From Picochlorum sp. 'celeri' (lineage: Eukaryota; Chlorophyta; Trebouxiophyceae), in assembly GCA_010909725.1 (NCBI GenBank), contig JAACMV010000022.1, positions 1,054,001 to 1,118,000 of the forward strand: 64,000 bases of DNA, given 5' to 3'. Below the pieces are notes generated by a model. The model worked only from the letters and a program-made list of their open reading frames with translations. It was not told the DNA's origin and did no database searches. Shown here piece by piece: positions 1 through 9,982 of this stretch (its first letter is position 1; the number at the start of each line of letters is the position of its first letter). A program made the translations under genes and the position numbers.

Positions 1-242
1 CTCTCTACGAGAAATTAGGACAAGATACAGTTGCAGGGCGAAAGCTTGGCCAGATAATCGAGCGTGCAGCAGCTCATATTAAAGATACAGAAACTATGAG
101 TGTGCTTCGGGCGATTCAGGACGAGTCCTCGGACATTCTCGAGGATGTGCGGTACATTGATAGGGCTATTGAAAGCATCCGTTCGAATGCGAAATGGGTT
201 GCAGACCACAGTGACTTTGTATGTGACTGGATATCTGAATAA
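1..242 (+). CDS. M1-family zinc aminopeptidase, C-terminal fragment
   Basis: The window opens inside this gene. An open frame (codons in phase with base 3) runs to a TAA at 240-242 and gives about 79 residues. The end, with a helix reading ESIRSNAKWV and closing on VCDWISE, resembles the last helices of the ERAP1-C domain in M1 (puromycin-sensitive type) aminopeptidases, where a SI.aN..W motif sits just before the terminus. The zinc-binding HEXXH site and the catalytic domain lie outside the window, so the enzyme class is inferred only from this tail. If right, it trims N-terminal residues from peptides. The next gene lies tail to tail with it, 56 bp away. Confidence 0.5.
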   Translation, partial: LYEKLGQDTVAGRKLGQIIERAAAHIKDTETMSVLRAIQDESSDILEDVRYIDRAIESIRSNAKWVADHSDFVCDWISE

Positions 243-298
243 TAACTGTACATTTTATACATATCGCTTGGTACATTTAATGTAATCATATCACGTTA

Positions 299-2470
299 TC
301 ACTGCGAGATTCCGGACTTTTTCCATGAGTCCACAAAACTTTTCAATCTGTTTCCAAAATGGTTTGGCCCATCTTCTTTTTCTGCAACTTGCTCTTCGTC
401 ATCGGCAACTTCGTCCAATGGATGTGCTGAGACGCTGTTTTCCGTTTCAGAAGGACTAGCATTATTTTCCTGAGGAGTCTGTGGAGCACTCAATGCCGAT
501 GTGACAGGGCTTTTCTCTTCATCCCTTTCAGAAGGTTGGGTTCGTCGCAAAAGTCTTGAGAAAATGTTTGCTTTGACATGCGGGTCGGAGTCAATTGCTG
601 GTTTTTTCATGCCGACAATCTCATTTTGGAGCTCAAACACATCGTTTTGAGACATATCTAGGGCATGGGACAGTTTCGCCGAGAGCTCCACGTACTGGAC
701 TTTCTCGTGGACTGCTTGAGACAGCAGGTCAAGACAAGATTGATACGCTGTCTGAGCAATATCCCTCTCTTCCTTCGCAGACCCGAGATACTCATTATAC
801 ACATACAAAGACTTTACGAGGCAATTTCTCTCTTTCAATAGACGTTGTACTCGTCTGTCCTCCGTGTCAACATTTTCTGAAACACATCGAGGACTTGTAA
901 CCTCCTCAACAATCTTCAACAGAGTCTTGTACTGATGTTCATCCAAATTCGACTCATCCGCAACGATGCACAATTCCTCTGGAGATAATAATTTACTCTC
1001 ATCATCCAGCTCAATTTTCAGTTCGGCTGCAGACATCAGAGGAGAGAGTGCCATTGCTGATAAACCTGGCTTGCTCATCCTGTCACTGACACTGGACTCT
1101 GGTATCATCATGCTCTCCTTGTGCGGCGTATCCTTTTTCAATTCTTCTATAGTGGCCAAAAGCTTTTTGTTCTCCTGATAGATCTCGTCATAATTTTCAT
1201 CTGCAGTTCGAATAACCTCCTCCAAAGCAAACACCCGAGCTTTGGCCCTCTCCAACTCCTTTAAAAGATTCTTGTGTTCATCACGTCCCAACACAACGAC
1301 TCTACCTCGTTGCCCACTTTCTTTACCCAAACTCTTTTCTAAAAAGTCAATTCTTTTCTCGAGGACCTTGCAGTGTTTGCAAGGCTTGCTCTGGCCAACA
1401 TCTATCACATTTTGCTGCACAATATTCTTGATTTTCGAGGCCCCATAAATGTATTTCAACGTATTTGCAGTCCTCCCAGACGATTTAAACGGACTAATAC
1501 ATCCAATAAATATCGCACTCCATCCATCACAGTCAGTTCCACCGCCCAACACAGACCTTAAATCATACGTCAGCCTGGAAAGCCTATAATTCACACTCTT
1601 TCCAGTTTGGCTGACATCATTGATGACAGTTTGTAATGCACTAAGACCAACATTAATGCCAGAGCCCTGCTTATGCTGTTGAGACCCAGTGACTGCTGAT
1701 GAGGCAGATTCAGATCCAGCAAGATCGACAAGCATAAACTTTCCAAACACCTTTTTCCCGTCTCGCATGGTTGACAAATCAATAGTAAAGATTGCATGGG
1801 ATCGTGAACTTCGAAGATTCCCATCCGTCCTGTCCGTATTTCGCAGCATCGACCCATGCCGCAGATGATCATAAAGTGCATCGGATGATTGAACAGCGTG
1901 TTGTTGTTGCTTTGAACCGCACGCAAAACTCAATTTTCTTCTCAAAAACCCATCCAAGAGATCAAACACTTGCTCCTTCCCAAGAGACTCCTTGTATATT
2001 TCAATCATGCTGCATTCCACGACCAAATCCACCAGATCCAATTCTTTCTCCAATTCAAAAATTCGTCTCGACACATATGCTCCAATAGATCCCTCCCATG
2101 CTCGCTCTGTAGCTATATTTTGAGTACCGCACACAAAACTCTTGCCAGACCCAGTTTCTCCAAACGCAATCACTGCTGCAGACTCACCCTTTACTAAACA
2201 TCCACGAAGGAGTGGCTCAATCTGTTCTGTACATAAATCGTCGATTGGCTTCCCACCAAAACCGTACACAGCATTCGCAAAACTGTACAGCCGCTCCTGC
2301 TCCTGCTTCTTTCCGGAAGCCTGCACTCGAATATCAAAAATATCCTCTCCACCATCTCCATCTTTTCTCTCAACGCATATACAATCCAAAGAATCAAATG
2401 TGTTTCTATGATAGCTCTCAGGAGGCCTAATAACCACTACAGGCTTGACGTAACGCTCTTCTTTTCCCAT
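299..2470 (-). CDS. Kinesin motor protein
   Basis: A 723-residue, single-exon microtubule motor. The N-terminal half is a kinesin motor domain: P-loop GETGSGKS at about residues 104-111 (Ser replaces the usual final Thr), switch I LRSSRSH near 219-225, switch II LVDLAGSE at 247-254, and the end of the motor at NTLKYIYGASKIKN near residue 350. A CxxC pair (CKHC) then leads into charged, coiled-coil-like stretches (about 365-450 and 540-640). The C-terminus is acidic and Ser/Pro-rich. An N-terminal motor predicts plus-end movement. The wording around the motor end recalls kinesin-4 and chromokinesin members, but the tail is not recognisable, so no subfamily is claimed. It is transcribed away from the plastid-type oxidoreductase at 2763, with about 290 bp of shared promoter. 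Confidence 0.93.
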   Translation of the reverse strand: MGKEERYVKPVVVIRPPESYHRNTFDSLDCICVERKDGDGGEDIFDIRVQASGKKQEQERLYSFANAVYGFGGKPIDDLCTEQIEPLLRGCLVKGESAAVIAFGETGSGKSFVCGTQNIATERAWEGSIGAYVSRRIFELEKELDLVDLVVECSMIEIYKESLGKEQVFDLLDGFLRRKLSFACGSKQQQHAVQSSDALYDHLRHGSMLRNTDRTDGNLRSSRSHAIFTIDLSTMRDGKKVFGKFMLVDLAGSESASSAVTGSQQHKQGSGINVGLSALQTVINDVSQTGKSVNYRLSRLTYDLRSVLGGGTDCDGWSAIFIGCISPFKSSGRTANTLKYIYGASKIKNIVQQNVIDVGQSKPCKHCKVLEKRIDFLEKSLGKESGQRGRVVVLGRDEHKNLLKELERAKARVFALEEVIRTADENYDEIYQENKKLLATIEELKKDTPHKESMMIPESSVSDRMSKPGLSAMALSPLMSAAELKIELDDESKLLSPEELCIVADESNLDEHQYKTLLKIVEEVTSPRCVSENVDTEDRRVQRLLKERNCLVKSLYVYNEYLGSAKEERDIAQTAYQSCLDLLSQAVHEKVQYVELSAKLSHALDMSQNDVFELQNEIVGMKKPAIDSDPHVKANIFSRLLRRTQPSERDEEKSPVTSALSAPQTPQENNASPSETENSVSAHPLDEVADDEEQVAEKEDGPNHFGNRLKSFVDSWKKSGISQ

Positions 2471-2762
2471 TGTGCTTGCAAGCAGCCAATTCGTGTGTAC
2501 CAGGTAGCAATCGCTAGAGCCCTCAAGTACTCCGGAGTAACATGATAATCAAATTCTTATGTATATAATTGATGTTAAATTCAATGTGCTCGCCTTTTGA
2601 TGAACCAGGAAGGGAGATGCTTTTTGAATCGCATTCGCCGGTAAAAGAACATCGATCCTCTCGAGGCAGCAGCAGAGAGTCGAACAATTGCATCAATGCC
2701 ATCTGGTGATACAATGCAATGCCACACCAAAAATTTCTGGCACATTTTAAGTATAGATTACT

Positions 2763-3883
2763 ATGGTTCATCCAAAAGGGCTTGACATATTGTCCAGGTT
2801 TGTTGGGTTGGCACAGCACCGCACAAGTTTGTGCGGGCAGAAAGGTGTCTCCAACCTAGCGTATGGCTTTGGATGGTCTGCTGTCGCAAACCAATCGTGT
2901 GATAGATTGTTCACGTACGTTTTTGTATATGTAAGCCATCTTGGCGTGATATAAGGAGCCTGAGAGGATGAATTCATGCCATCCATTGCAATGCTGGCAA
3001 CAGAGCTTGACTGTCCTTGGGGTTTGTGCGCAGGTCGAAGGCCAATGACTCCAGTGATGCCGACAATAAGAGCAGTGAGGATATTGTGGATGAAAAAAAT
3101 CAAAACAATCCTCCAAAAGAAAGTGGCAAGCATGGGGATGATGGTGATGATGAGGGTTTTGTGCCCAAAGTTGTGGTGTTTGGTGGCAGTGGTTTTGTTG
3201 GGAGCAAGATTTGTCAGCAGGCAATTGATATGGGTTTGGATGTCGTCAGTGTCAGTAGATCAGGGAGACCAGGGTTTTTGAGTGGTAGTGCATGGGCTGA
3301 TCGTGTGGACTGGGTGCGCAGTGATGGTACAAAAAGCGATGGGGTGTGGAAAGAGGTGCTGCATGGATCAGCTGGGGTTGTGAGTACTATTGGGGCGTTT
3401 GGTTCGAATGAATTCATGTACAAAATGTGTGGAGAGGTTAATATGAATATTATGGAAGCTGCCAAGGATGCGGGCGTGCCCCGATTCTCGTTTATTTCTG
3501 TTCATGATTACAGTTTCCCTGGTGGTTGGCAAGCACAAAACTTTCTTTTAAGGGGATATTTTCAGGGTAAGAGGGATGCAGAGGCTCGATTAGCAAAGCT
3601 CTATCCAGATTCAGGTGTCGCGCTACGGCCGGGTATGATTTATGGAACACGTCATGCTGGGAATATGACAATTCCTCTTGGATTGGTAGGTGTTCCTCTT
3701 GCAGCTGCATTGAAAGTTCTCCCGTCAAAAAGCTTGGCTGGTATGCCAATCATAGGAGCTGCTTTTGTGCCACCTGTTAGTGTTGATGCGGTCTCAAAGG
3801 CCGCGGTTACTGCTGTTGTGGATCCACAGGTGCCAGGAGGAATCATGGATGTTTGGGACATGATCCAAAAATACTCATCCTGA
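2763..3883 (+). CDS. Atypical SDR / NAD(P)-binding Rossmann protein, probably plastid-targeted (2 exons)
   Basis: Two exons, 2763-2914 and 3034-3883, join to 333 residues. The 119-nt intron starts GTACGT and ends GCGCAG. Exon 2 has no ATG ahead of the domain, and the splice restores a Met start. After about 50 leader residues and an acidic linker comes VVVFGGSGFVGS, the Rossmann dinucleotide loop of atypical short-chain dehydrogenases. STIGAFGSNEFMYKMCGEVN and LRPGMIYGTRHAGNMTIPLG follow. The layout is very close to the plant plastid protein of the At1g32220 type and more distantly to NDUFA9/COQ11-like proteins. It should bind NAD(P); its substrate is unknown. The leader is Ser/Arg-bearing and looks like an organelle targeting sequence, which agrees with a plastid location (inference). 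Confidence 0.85.
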
Positions 3884-4037
3884 TTGCATTACATGTATAC
3901 CATTGTTCTATTTGATGTTTTTGCATTATTAAATCTATCAATCTGAAACAACGTGTAAAATATAAAAAGACGTAGAAATTTTAGCAGGGCATTTGGTTTG
4001 TATTTGTATATGTACCAACTGTGTTTACGAAGAGCAC

Positions 4038-7000
4038 TCAAAGTTGAAGTGCAGCATCAATGTAGCCACCCAAGATGGAAGCCAGTGTGGCAGAAGACCT
4101 CTCTTGTGTCCAAGCGTCTACGTCATTTACAAGACGCATCAGAACCCTCGCACGTTTGCATGTTGAAGGACATGGAAACCCTTCTTGCAGGGCATCCAAC
4201 ACCTCAAGGATGCTGTCAGCCACCTCATACTGCTCATATGACCTTTCATTTGCTTCATTCATCATTGGAAGGTGAACCAGAGCAGCAGTCTGGACAAGAG
4301 CAAGTATAGCATTGCCATTATCTTTCGTGCTTAGACAGTGAGATGGATGGTATGAGTCATACTGCCATGTGTAATTTGAAATACTCCTCAAAGCACCCGA
4401 GGGGCATATCTCCTTGGTCCTCAATACTTTATGCAAAAGACTCCTGTATGCCATCAGGTCCTGTCGAAGCATGGGTCGCTTCAGATACTCCCAGGTAGAT
4501 GGAGCAACAAGCCATTCATTCAGCTCTGCAGTGCTGCTCACACATGGAATGATTTCAGCTGCCATAGTCTCCTGCACATCATCTTCAACGCATGCATCCT
4601 GTGCACTCAGCAGAGATGCTACATCTGCATCTCTATTTTCTACGTAAGAATGCTGATCAGTACTTGCAACTGACCTTGCTGATGCAACAGAGTTGACTCT
4701 GGAATGGGGAAAGCTCATGTTTGATGAGGAGTCAAAGATGGAGGATCGATACGAATACGGGTTCGATCCTCTCCCCAATTTGAATGACAGCCCTCGAACC
4801 ATGCCGGAGACTGATGATGCCCTGCTCAATACAGATGCCTTGATGCGGGAAGAGAGATGGGCTCCATGTGCTTCCTTCTTCTTCTTCTTGTCCTCTGCAC
4901 GATGCCTCAGTACATCAAACTGACCATCCAATGATGATATTAATGCCTGATATCCAGTAAGAAAATGTACCGAAAATTCTTCCTCACACGTATCGAGGAA
5001 ATCATTGATGGCTCTCACAACTTGTGGCCGCATGACTGCCACATGCACCAGGGACCTTATCAAACTGGCCTCACGCTTGATATCAACATCACCACTGCAT
5101 TCCACGGTGAGAGATTTGTACAGAAGTCGTAATGCATACGAAAATTGATTTACCAATGCAGCATTGGCAAATCCAGGCCACAAACAGACAGACTGCATGA
5201 TAACTTCTGGGTCTCCTATGCCACTCTTCATACACGCGGCGAGCGCCTTTATCTTCAGTGATGCTATCTCAATAGCCTCGTCATCATCCATAAGCAGCTG
5301 CATCCAACAATCACTCAACAGAATCGGTAAACCTTCGTGGCATTGCACTGCATGCTGACGGAGTATCCATCTCAGACACAGTTGCCGATGCTCTGCTGAG
5401 AATGTCTTGTCATTTGCTCTCACGAGAATTTTCTCCAACAAGCACGGACGCCGTCCCTCGAAAAACTCGGGAAGACAATCATGTGTATCCAGCACGAATT
5501 CTAAAATAGGAGTGTTTCCAGTTTGAATCAGACTGTGAACAATGGGCCACAAGTCCGATGGGCTCAAATCTGACACCCTCAGTATTATTTGCAAGCTTGG
5601 AGATATCCTTTGTACAGTCTCCCGATTCATTCGTTTCATGCAGTCCAAGCAAAATAAAAATAGTTCTTGAATCTTCTTCCTACTGTATTCTGACATGATC
5701 AAATCCACCTCATAAAATGGAACAGTCCCTGCCCAGAAATGCTCAGGCAAGTGAAATTTGAGTTTCTCTGCAGGCTCTCGAAGTAGCACAATATCGCCCG
5801 TAAAAGCACTTCTCGGTGTACTAGACGTAGTAACCGTATCTGAAGAAACATTTGAATCATGCTTGCCCAATGCCTTGCTTGAAGACACATTGACTGGACT
5901 ATCAAACCCACTACATTTCACTGCACTGACACCGGCGTGCACAGCCATCCTTCTCTCCGCCATATCTGGAAATACATCCGCATTCGAAATCACCTCATCT
6001 GTTTGTTCATCATCTGATGATGGCAACAATCCTTGCATATCACTGTCATCACGAAGCGATCCTTCCTGCTTCTGATACTCCATGCACAGATTGGCCAACA
6101 CAGTCAGAGCCAGAGATGTCTTTGGAAATCCAACCAATGCAGTGTTTCTCTCAGATTCCATCGCATCAGCAACCAACTCGGACGCTTGATGAGACAAGAG
6201 TGTTGGGAACTCACATTCCAACAAGCACAAACACTTGGACGCTGAAATGACAGAGGCCCCTGAATCATTCACACCCTCATAATGGCGCTTTGTTTTCAAA
6301 TACGCTGGAATTAATGTCACCTCCTCATTCATCATTTTATACAACCGATCGATATGGAATCTGACCAATCGAGGATCTCTCTGAGGCATATTCAACGCAA
6401 CAATCATCTTGCTCAAACACAAGAGAGCACTCGAGCTCAACTGGATAAACTCCCGAGCATCATCACACATATACTGCGCCGTGTAATCTCTCACAGTCTC
6501 ATAAATCATTCGAACTCTATTATTCTCAACACCTGCACACAAATCCCTCCAGTGTCTATCCAGCATGTTCAGCACCCTTCTCCTTGTCGCAGCACTGCTC
6601 TTGGACAAGGCTCCGTTCCTCAGCGAATTGCCCAGTTGCTCAAGAAAGCAATCCCGTCTCACCACATGCCCGAGAAAGTCACCAATCACAGGTGGCGCAC
6701 TCGCTCTATTCGAACTGTTCACAACTGACGCAGGAGACTGTCCCATAATATTCTGCTCCGAACTGTTCAATATCACAAGCCATTCAGAGATCCCATGAAT
6801 AGCAATAGGCTTGATTTTAGGTGATTTTTTCTTCGAGGTATCGCTCTCTACCGACTGCGTCTCGCCTTGCTCGCCAACAGCATGCACATTGTTGTTGCAT
6901 GCCTCTGGGGCGTCAAAAACAGCATATGTATTCTCATCAACTTCCACCTTCCTCCGAACACCTTCGTACGCACCGATACTCATACTTGGTGTCGCTGGCA

Positions 7001-7133
7001 GATACTTGGGGGCTGTTGCTGAGAAGAAGTAGTAAAAACCTCGTTTTCCCTCGTACTCTGCCCTAGACACTGACTCGTTAAATCTGCCTGGCTCGTGTGT
7101 GAAATACTCCAATTGATACGAATAAGCACTCAA
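4038..7133 (-). CDS. Large alpha-helical protein of unknown function
   Basis: A long uninterrupted frame of about 1,031 codons. The upstream end opens with TTG, and a stop lies just before it. The true start is therefore either an ATG inside (first in frame near 6983) or an unresolved upstream exon. The protein is rich in Leu and amphipathic helices, as in HEAT or armadillo-type repeats, at about residues 150-350 and 450-720. Between them are a Ser/Thr/Asp-rich linker (about 370-430) and, near 740-830, a basic Ser/Arg-rich stretch with repeated SS and RV(N)S motifs that could be phosphorylated. A further helical block forms the C-terminus. I could not assign a family. The helix-linker-helix layout would suit a scaffold such as an adaptor or trafficking subunit (AP-5 beta was considered), but no signature supports this. 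Confidence 0.75.
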   Translation of the reverse strand: MSAYSYQLEYFTHEPGRFNESVSRAEYEGKRGFYYFFSATAPKYLPATPSMSIGAYEGVRRKVEVDENTYAVFDAPEACNNNVHAVGEQGETQSVESDTSKKKSPKIKPIAIHGISEWLVILNSSEQNIMGQSPASVVNSSNRASAPPVIGDFLGHVVRRDCFLEQLGNSLRNGALSKSSAATRRRVLNMLDRHWRDLCAGVENNRVRMIYETVRDYTAQYMCDDAREFIQLSSSALLCLSKMIVALNMPQRDPRLVRFHIDRLYKMMNEEVTLIPAYLKTKRHYEGVNDSGASVISASKCLCLLECEFPTLLSHQASELVADAMESERNTALVGFPKTSLALTVLANLCMEYQKQEGSLRDDSDMQGLLPSSDDEQTDEVISNADVFPDMAERRMAVHAGVSAVKCSGFDSPVNVSSSKALGKHDSNVSSDTVTTSSTPRSAFTGDIVLLREPAEKLKFHLPEHFWAGTVPFYEVDLIMSEYSRKKIQELFLFCLDCMKRMNRETVQRISPSLQIILRVSDLSPSDLWPIVHSLIQTGNTPILEFVLDTHDCLPEFFEGRRPCLLEKILVRANDKTFSAEHRQLCLRWILRQHAVQCHEGLPILLSDCWMQLLMDDDEAIEIASLKIKALAACMKSGIGDPEVIMQSVCLWPGFANAALVNQFSYALRLLYKSLTVECSGDVDIKREASLIRSLVHVAVMRPQVVRAINDFLDTCEEEFSVHFLTGYQALISSLDGQFDVLRHRAEDKKKKKEAHGAHLSSRIKASVLSRASSVSGMVRGLSFKLGRGSNPYSYRSSIFDSSSNMSFPHSRVNSVASARSVASTDQHSYVENRDADVASLLSAQDACVEDDVQETMAAEIIPCVSSTAELNEWLVAPSTWEYLKRPMLRQDLMAYRSLLHKVLRTKEICPSGALRSISNYTWQYDSYHPSHCLSTKDNGNAILALVQTAALVHLPMMNEANERSYEQYEVADSILEVLDALQEGFPCPSTCKRARVLMRLVNDVDAWTQERSSATLASILGGYIDAALQL

Positions 7134-7326
7134 TGACCTTCACTCTGAGCTCGCACTGCTCCAAAACTTTGTACAAAAAGACAAACCTACAACGAATAGC
7201 AGGACAGAAATTCAAACGTGTCCGCCACACGCACACAGCCCTATGGACTCCAATTCGTCAGAAACTAGGACGTAAAAACGTATTTGAGACCTTTTAATCA
7301 CCCTTATCAGGAGGGTTTGCGTTCCT

Positions 7327-8682
7327 ATGGGGGGGATGCGTGCTCCAAAAGGACCGCGTGGCCGTCGATTGTATAGTCCGATCAAAAATATACTGCATCG
7401 GACGATTGCAATTGTTATTCTCGGAGCACCTCTGATGCAAGTCATCACATCGACCCTGGCCGATATCGCGATATTCGCATTTCAAACAACATTTAAAAGC
7501 ACAATTATCACCTCGATCACGCAAGTATTACGAATCAGTGCTAGAAGAGTGTCTGTGCTCGCACGGCCACATTCCAGCAGTTTGAATTCGATTCGCAACA
7601 AACTCATCTATTATTCACTGATAGGTTTTCGCCATCCTTTCAACACAGAATTATACACGTTATCGATAAAAAGGAATACGATGCCTAAAGCACAGGGGAA
7701 GAGGGAGAGGGACGATGAGAAAGTCGAGGGTGCGAAGAAGCAAAAGGCCAAGACTCAAAAGGCTCCAAGCGAGCCTAGTTTGCAGGATGATGGATGGATG
7801 ATTATGCCAAAGGATTTTATATATAGGAAATCAGACTCTTGGGTTGGTAGGAAGAAGATTGCTGCGTTCGATCTGGATGGGACCCTTATTTTCAAGAGGC
7901 CTGGTTCCAAAGGATATCTTCCCGAGGATAAGAATGATTTCTCATTCTTTTCCGAAAAGGTTCCCAAGAAGTTAAAAGAATTTCATGATGATGGGTATGG
8001 TATCGTCATTTTTAGTAATCAAGGAATGATTCGAGGGGCCATGTTGGGAGATGCGTGCCAGAAGATTCGTGGAATGATTTGTCAAATGCTCAAGACGCTG
8101 AACAGCGAGGCAGGAGACGATATTCCCATTCAGGTGGTCATTGCCACAGGTAGCGCAAAAGATACATCTGGTTATAGAAAGCCTGGAACGAAAATGTGGG
8201 AGTATTTTGTGGAGAATATGAATGATGGGGTGCAACCAGATGTGGCAGAGTCCTTCTTTGTTGGGGATGCTGCAGGGAGAGACTGGGATATTGGGGATGC
8301 TGCAGAGTCTGATAAAAAGTTTGCAGAGGACATAGGTCTCAAATTTATGCTGCCAGAAGATTTGTTTGGCGTGAAAGAAAACAAAGCCATGGGGTATGCA
8401 TTCCTGGAGCTCTCCAAGGTCATTGCTGACTCTGGCATTGACAATGCAGTTTTCAAAGCACGCTCAACAAAGCTGACTGGTGAGACGGTGCTGCGATTTC
8501 CCGAGATCATTACCACATCAAAGCAGCTCAATGGTATAAAAGGTGTGGGGGCGAAGAGCAAGCTAAAAGTCGACGAGTATCTCAAAGAGGGACGACTGTC
8601 AGAGATGGATGAACTCAAAGGTGGGGTCAAGCATGATGTGGCGATTGGCAAAGAGGCAGAAGTTGCCATGAAGTTCTTATGA
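7327..8682 (+). CDS. Polynucleotide 3'-phosphatase with C-terminal helix-hairpin-helix domain
   Basis: HAD-superfamily DNA 3'-phosphatase of the PNKP/ZDP type. It removes 3'-phosphates from broken DNA so that polymerases and ligases can act. The catalytic motif AFDLDGTLI lies near residue 180 of the longest frame. IVIFSNQGMIRG (motif II) and FFVGDAAGRDWDIGD (motif IV) follow. The 5'-kinase and FHA domains of animal PNKP are absent, as in plant ZDP, and no zinc finger is seen. After the phosphatase comes a helical region ending NGIKGVGAKSKLKVDEYL, a helix-hairpin-helix like that of X-family polymerases. The frame is open from ATG 7327, but ATG 7681, followed by a basic nuclear-type leader, is a good internal start. 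The 118 residues between them are basic and nearly free of acidic residues, as in a mitochondrial presequence. Confidence 0.88.
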   Translation: MGGMRAPKGPRGRRLYSPIKNILHRTIAIVILGAPLMQVITSTLADIAIFAFQTTFKSTIITSITQVLRISARRVSVLARPHSSSLNSIRNKLIYYSLIGFRHPFNTELYTLSIKRNTMPKAQGKRERDDEKVEGAKKQKAKTQKAPSEPSLQDDGWMIMPKDFIYRKSDSWVGRKKIAAFDLDGTLIFKRPGSKGYLPEDKNDFSFFSEKVPKKLKEFHDDGYGIVIFSNQGMIRGAMLGDACQKIRGMICQMLKTLNSEAGDDIPIQVVIATGSAKDTSGYRKPGTKMWEYFVENMNDGVQPDVAESFFVGDAAGRDWDIGDAAESDKKFAEDIGLKFMLPEDLFGVKENKAMGYAFLELSKVIADSGIDNAVFKARSTKLTGETVLRFPEIITTSKQLNGIKGVGAKSKLKVDEYLKEGRLSEMDELKGGVKHDVAIGKEAEVAMKFL

Positions 8683-8716
8683 TACTATATATTATATCAT
8701 TCTTAAAATCGATCAA

Positions 8717-9808
8717 TCAATTCAGATAATTCACTGCATCAACCATCCAAACATTATTCGGCTTTTGTAAGGCACACACCCAAACATGGGCATTCTTTGT
8801 CCCATCTGCAGCAACAATGCCAACCACCAGGATGCTTTTGCGCGCACTCACTTGCACGCTCTTTAATATTTTCGACTCCCGATGTCGTAGAAGAGACTGA
8901 TATGCTGACGTTCGAAGCATGGCTTCAAACTGCGTAATGTCATTGTCAAATATCTTTTTATTCCGCGGAGAGGCAAACATAAAAACCTCCTCTATATTCT
9001 CTTCTTTCAGAGCATTCAATTGAGCTTCAACAACACACTCTGGACCTATCGTATTATCCAAGGTCGACTCATATGCATGCACGGGTTCACCTGACATGCC
9101 GTGCAAGAACCAATTCGTCTCAACCTGAATGCCTCTATATTGTGACTTGAGTGTCTCCTCAAGTCGGAAATCAAGGGAAATAATCATCTCTTCGCCATGC
9201 TGAGATACCACAAAATATCTCTGCATGAACCTACCCTCACTAATCTGCAGCGTACTTATCAAATCACAGCGCATGGGAGGCGCGAACAGCAGGCCACGCC
9301 ATGAATACGAGTTGATCTGAAACTCCCCAGATGGGGCATTTGCAAGGCATGTTTGGAATACATTGATATCCTCCTCGTCCTCGTCTGTGCTGTCTGTAGT
9401 TGTATTCGTACCACCATATCGACATATATATGCATCAATCAAAGCATCAGGAAGGTACTGTATCAGAGCATCCTGGTCAGCGGATTGCTGTTCTGTCAAC
9501 AGCCTCATGATTTCTTGCCCAACAGCCCCAGGGCTGGGTCCAGCTTCTCCTTCCTCATGCCTCGGCATACCAGGCTCTTCATGCTCTCCCTTGCACCTTA
9601 CAATACTTCTAGTACGATCAGAGTACTGATATCCAGAATCTGGAGGTGGACATCGCCACCTGGAGGACGCACAGGTTGATTTCCAACTCGTCTTCGAGCG
9701 CGTCACCCATTGTCCACCTCCTACTTCCGTGGACACCCCACCCCATCGACCATGAATACTCCTCATATGGGTACAGAATTGTACTGTCAAAAATGACACA
9801 GAGAGCAT
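8717..9808 (-). CDS. DUF4864-like protein
   Basis: The conserved part is the C-terminal 110 residues: VVEAQLNALKEENIEEVF, then FASPRNKKIFD, SAYQSLLRHRESKILKSVQVS and a closing W(M)VDAVNYL. This is the order seen in DUF4864 proteins of plants and bacteria, an NTF2-like alpha+beta fold with no known activity. The middle holds a second region (residues about 150-250) with a conserved-looking SYSWRGLLFAPPMR block. The N-terminal 90 residues (Arg/Ser/Trp-rich, from ATG 9808) look unlike protein-coding sequence. The true start may lie further in or on an unseen exon, so the 5' end is uncertain. The gene ends 35 bp from the stop of the 3'-phosphatase, tail to tail. Confidence 0.72.
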   Translation of the reverse strand: MLSVSFLTVQFCTHMRSIHGRWGGVSTEVGGGQWVTRSKTSWKSTCASSRWRCPPPDSGYQYSDRTRSIVRCKGEHEEPGMPRHEEGEAGPSPGAVGQEIMRLLTEQQSADQDALIQYLPDALIDAYICRYGGTNTTTDSTDEDEEDINVFQTCLANAPSGEFQINSYSWRGLLFAPPMRCDLISTLQISEGRFMQRYFVVSQHGEEMIISLDFRLEETLKSQYRGIQVETNWFLHGMSGEPVHAYESTLDNTIGPECVVEAQLNALKEENIEEVFMFASPRNKKIFDNDITQFEAMLRTSAYQSLLRHRESKILKSVQVSARKSILVVGIVAADGTKNAHVWVCALQKPNNVWMVDAVNYLN

Positions 9809-9843
9809 CAGTACCCATGAAACTTGTACCCAAAGGTTGAACG

Positions 9844-9866
9844 GGATCTCTAAACTTTAGAGATCC
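9844..9866. repeat. Palindrome GGATCTCTAAA-c-TTTAGAGATCC in divergent promoter
   Basis: A perfect 11-bp inverted repeat with a one-base centre lies between two divergently transcribed genes (DUF4864-like and riboflavin synthase). A CATC tetranucleotide run follows at 9864-9881. Its GGATCTCT/AGAGATCC arms recur near 62.25 kb, and related AGATCT palindromes occur near 27.6 kb. Confidence 0.8.
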
Positions 9867-9982
9867 ATCCATCCATCCATCAGCAGTAAAGAATTCGAAT
9901 CAGAATGTAGTTGTGCTCCATCAGATCCACTGGCTCTATGGTATATAAATAGATATAATTCATTTTGAAGAATTAATGCGAC

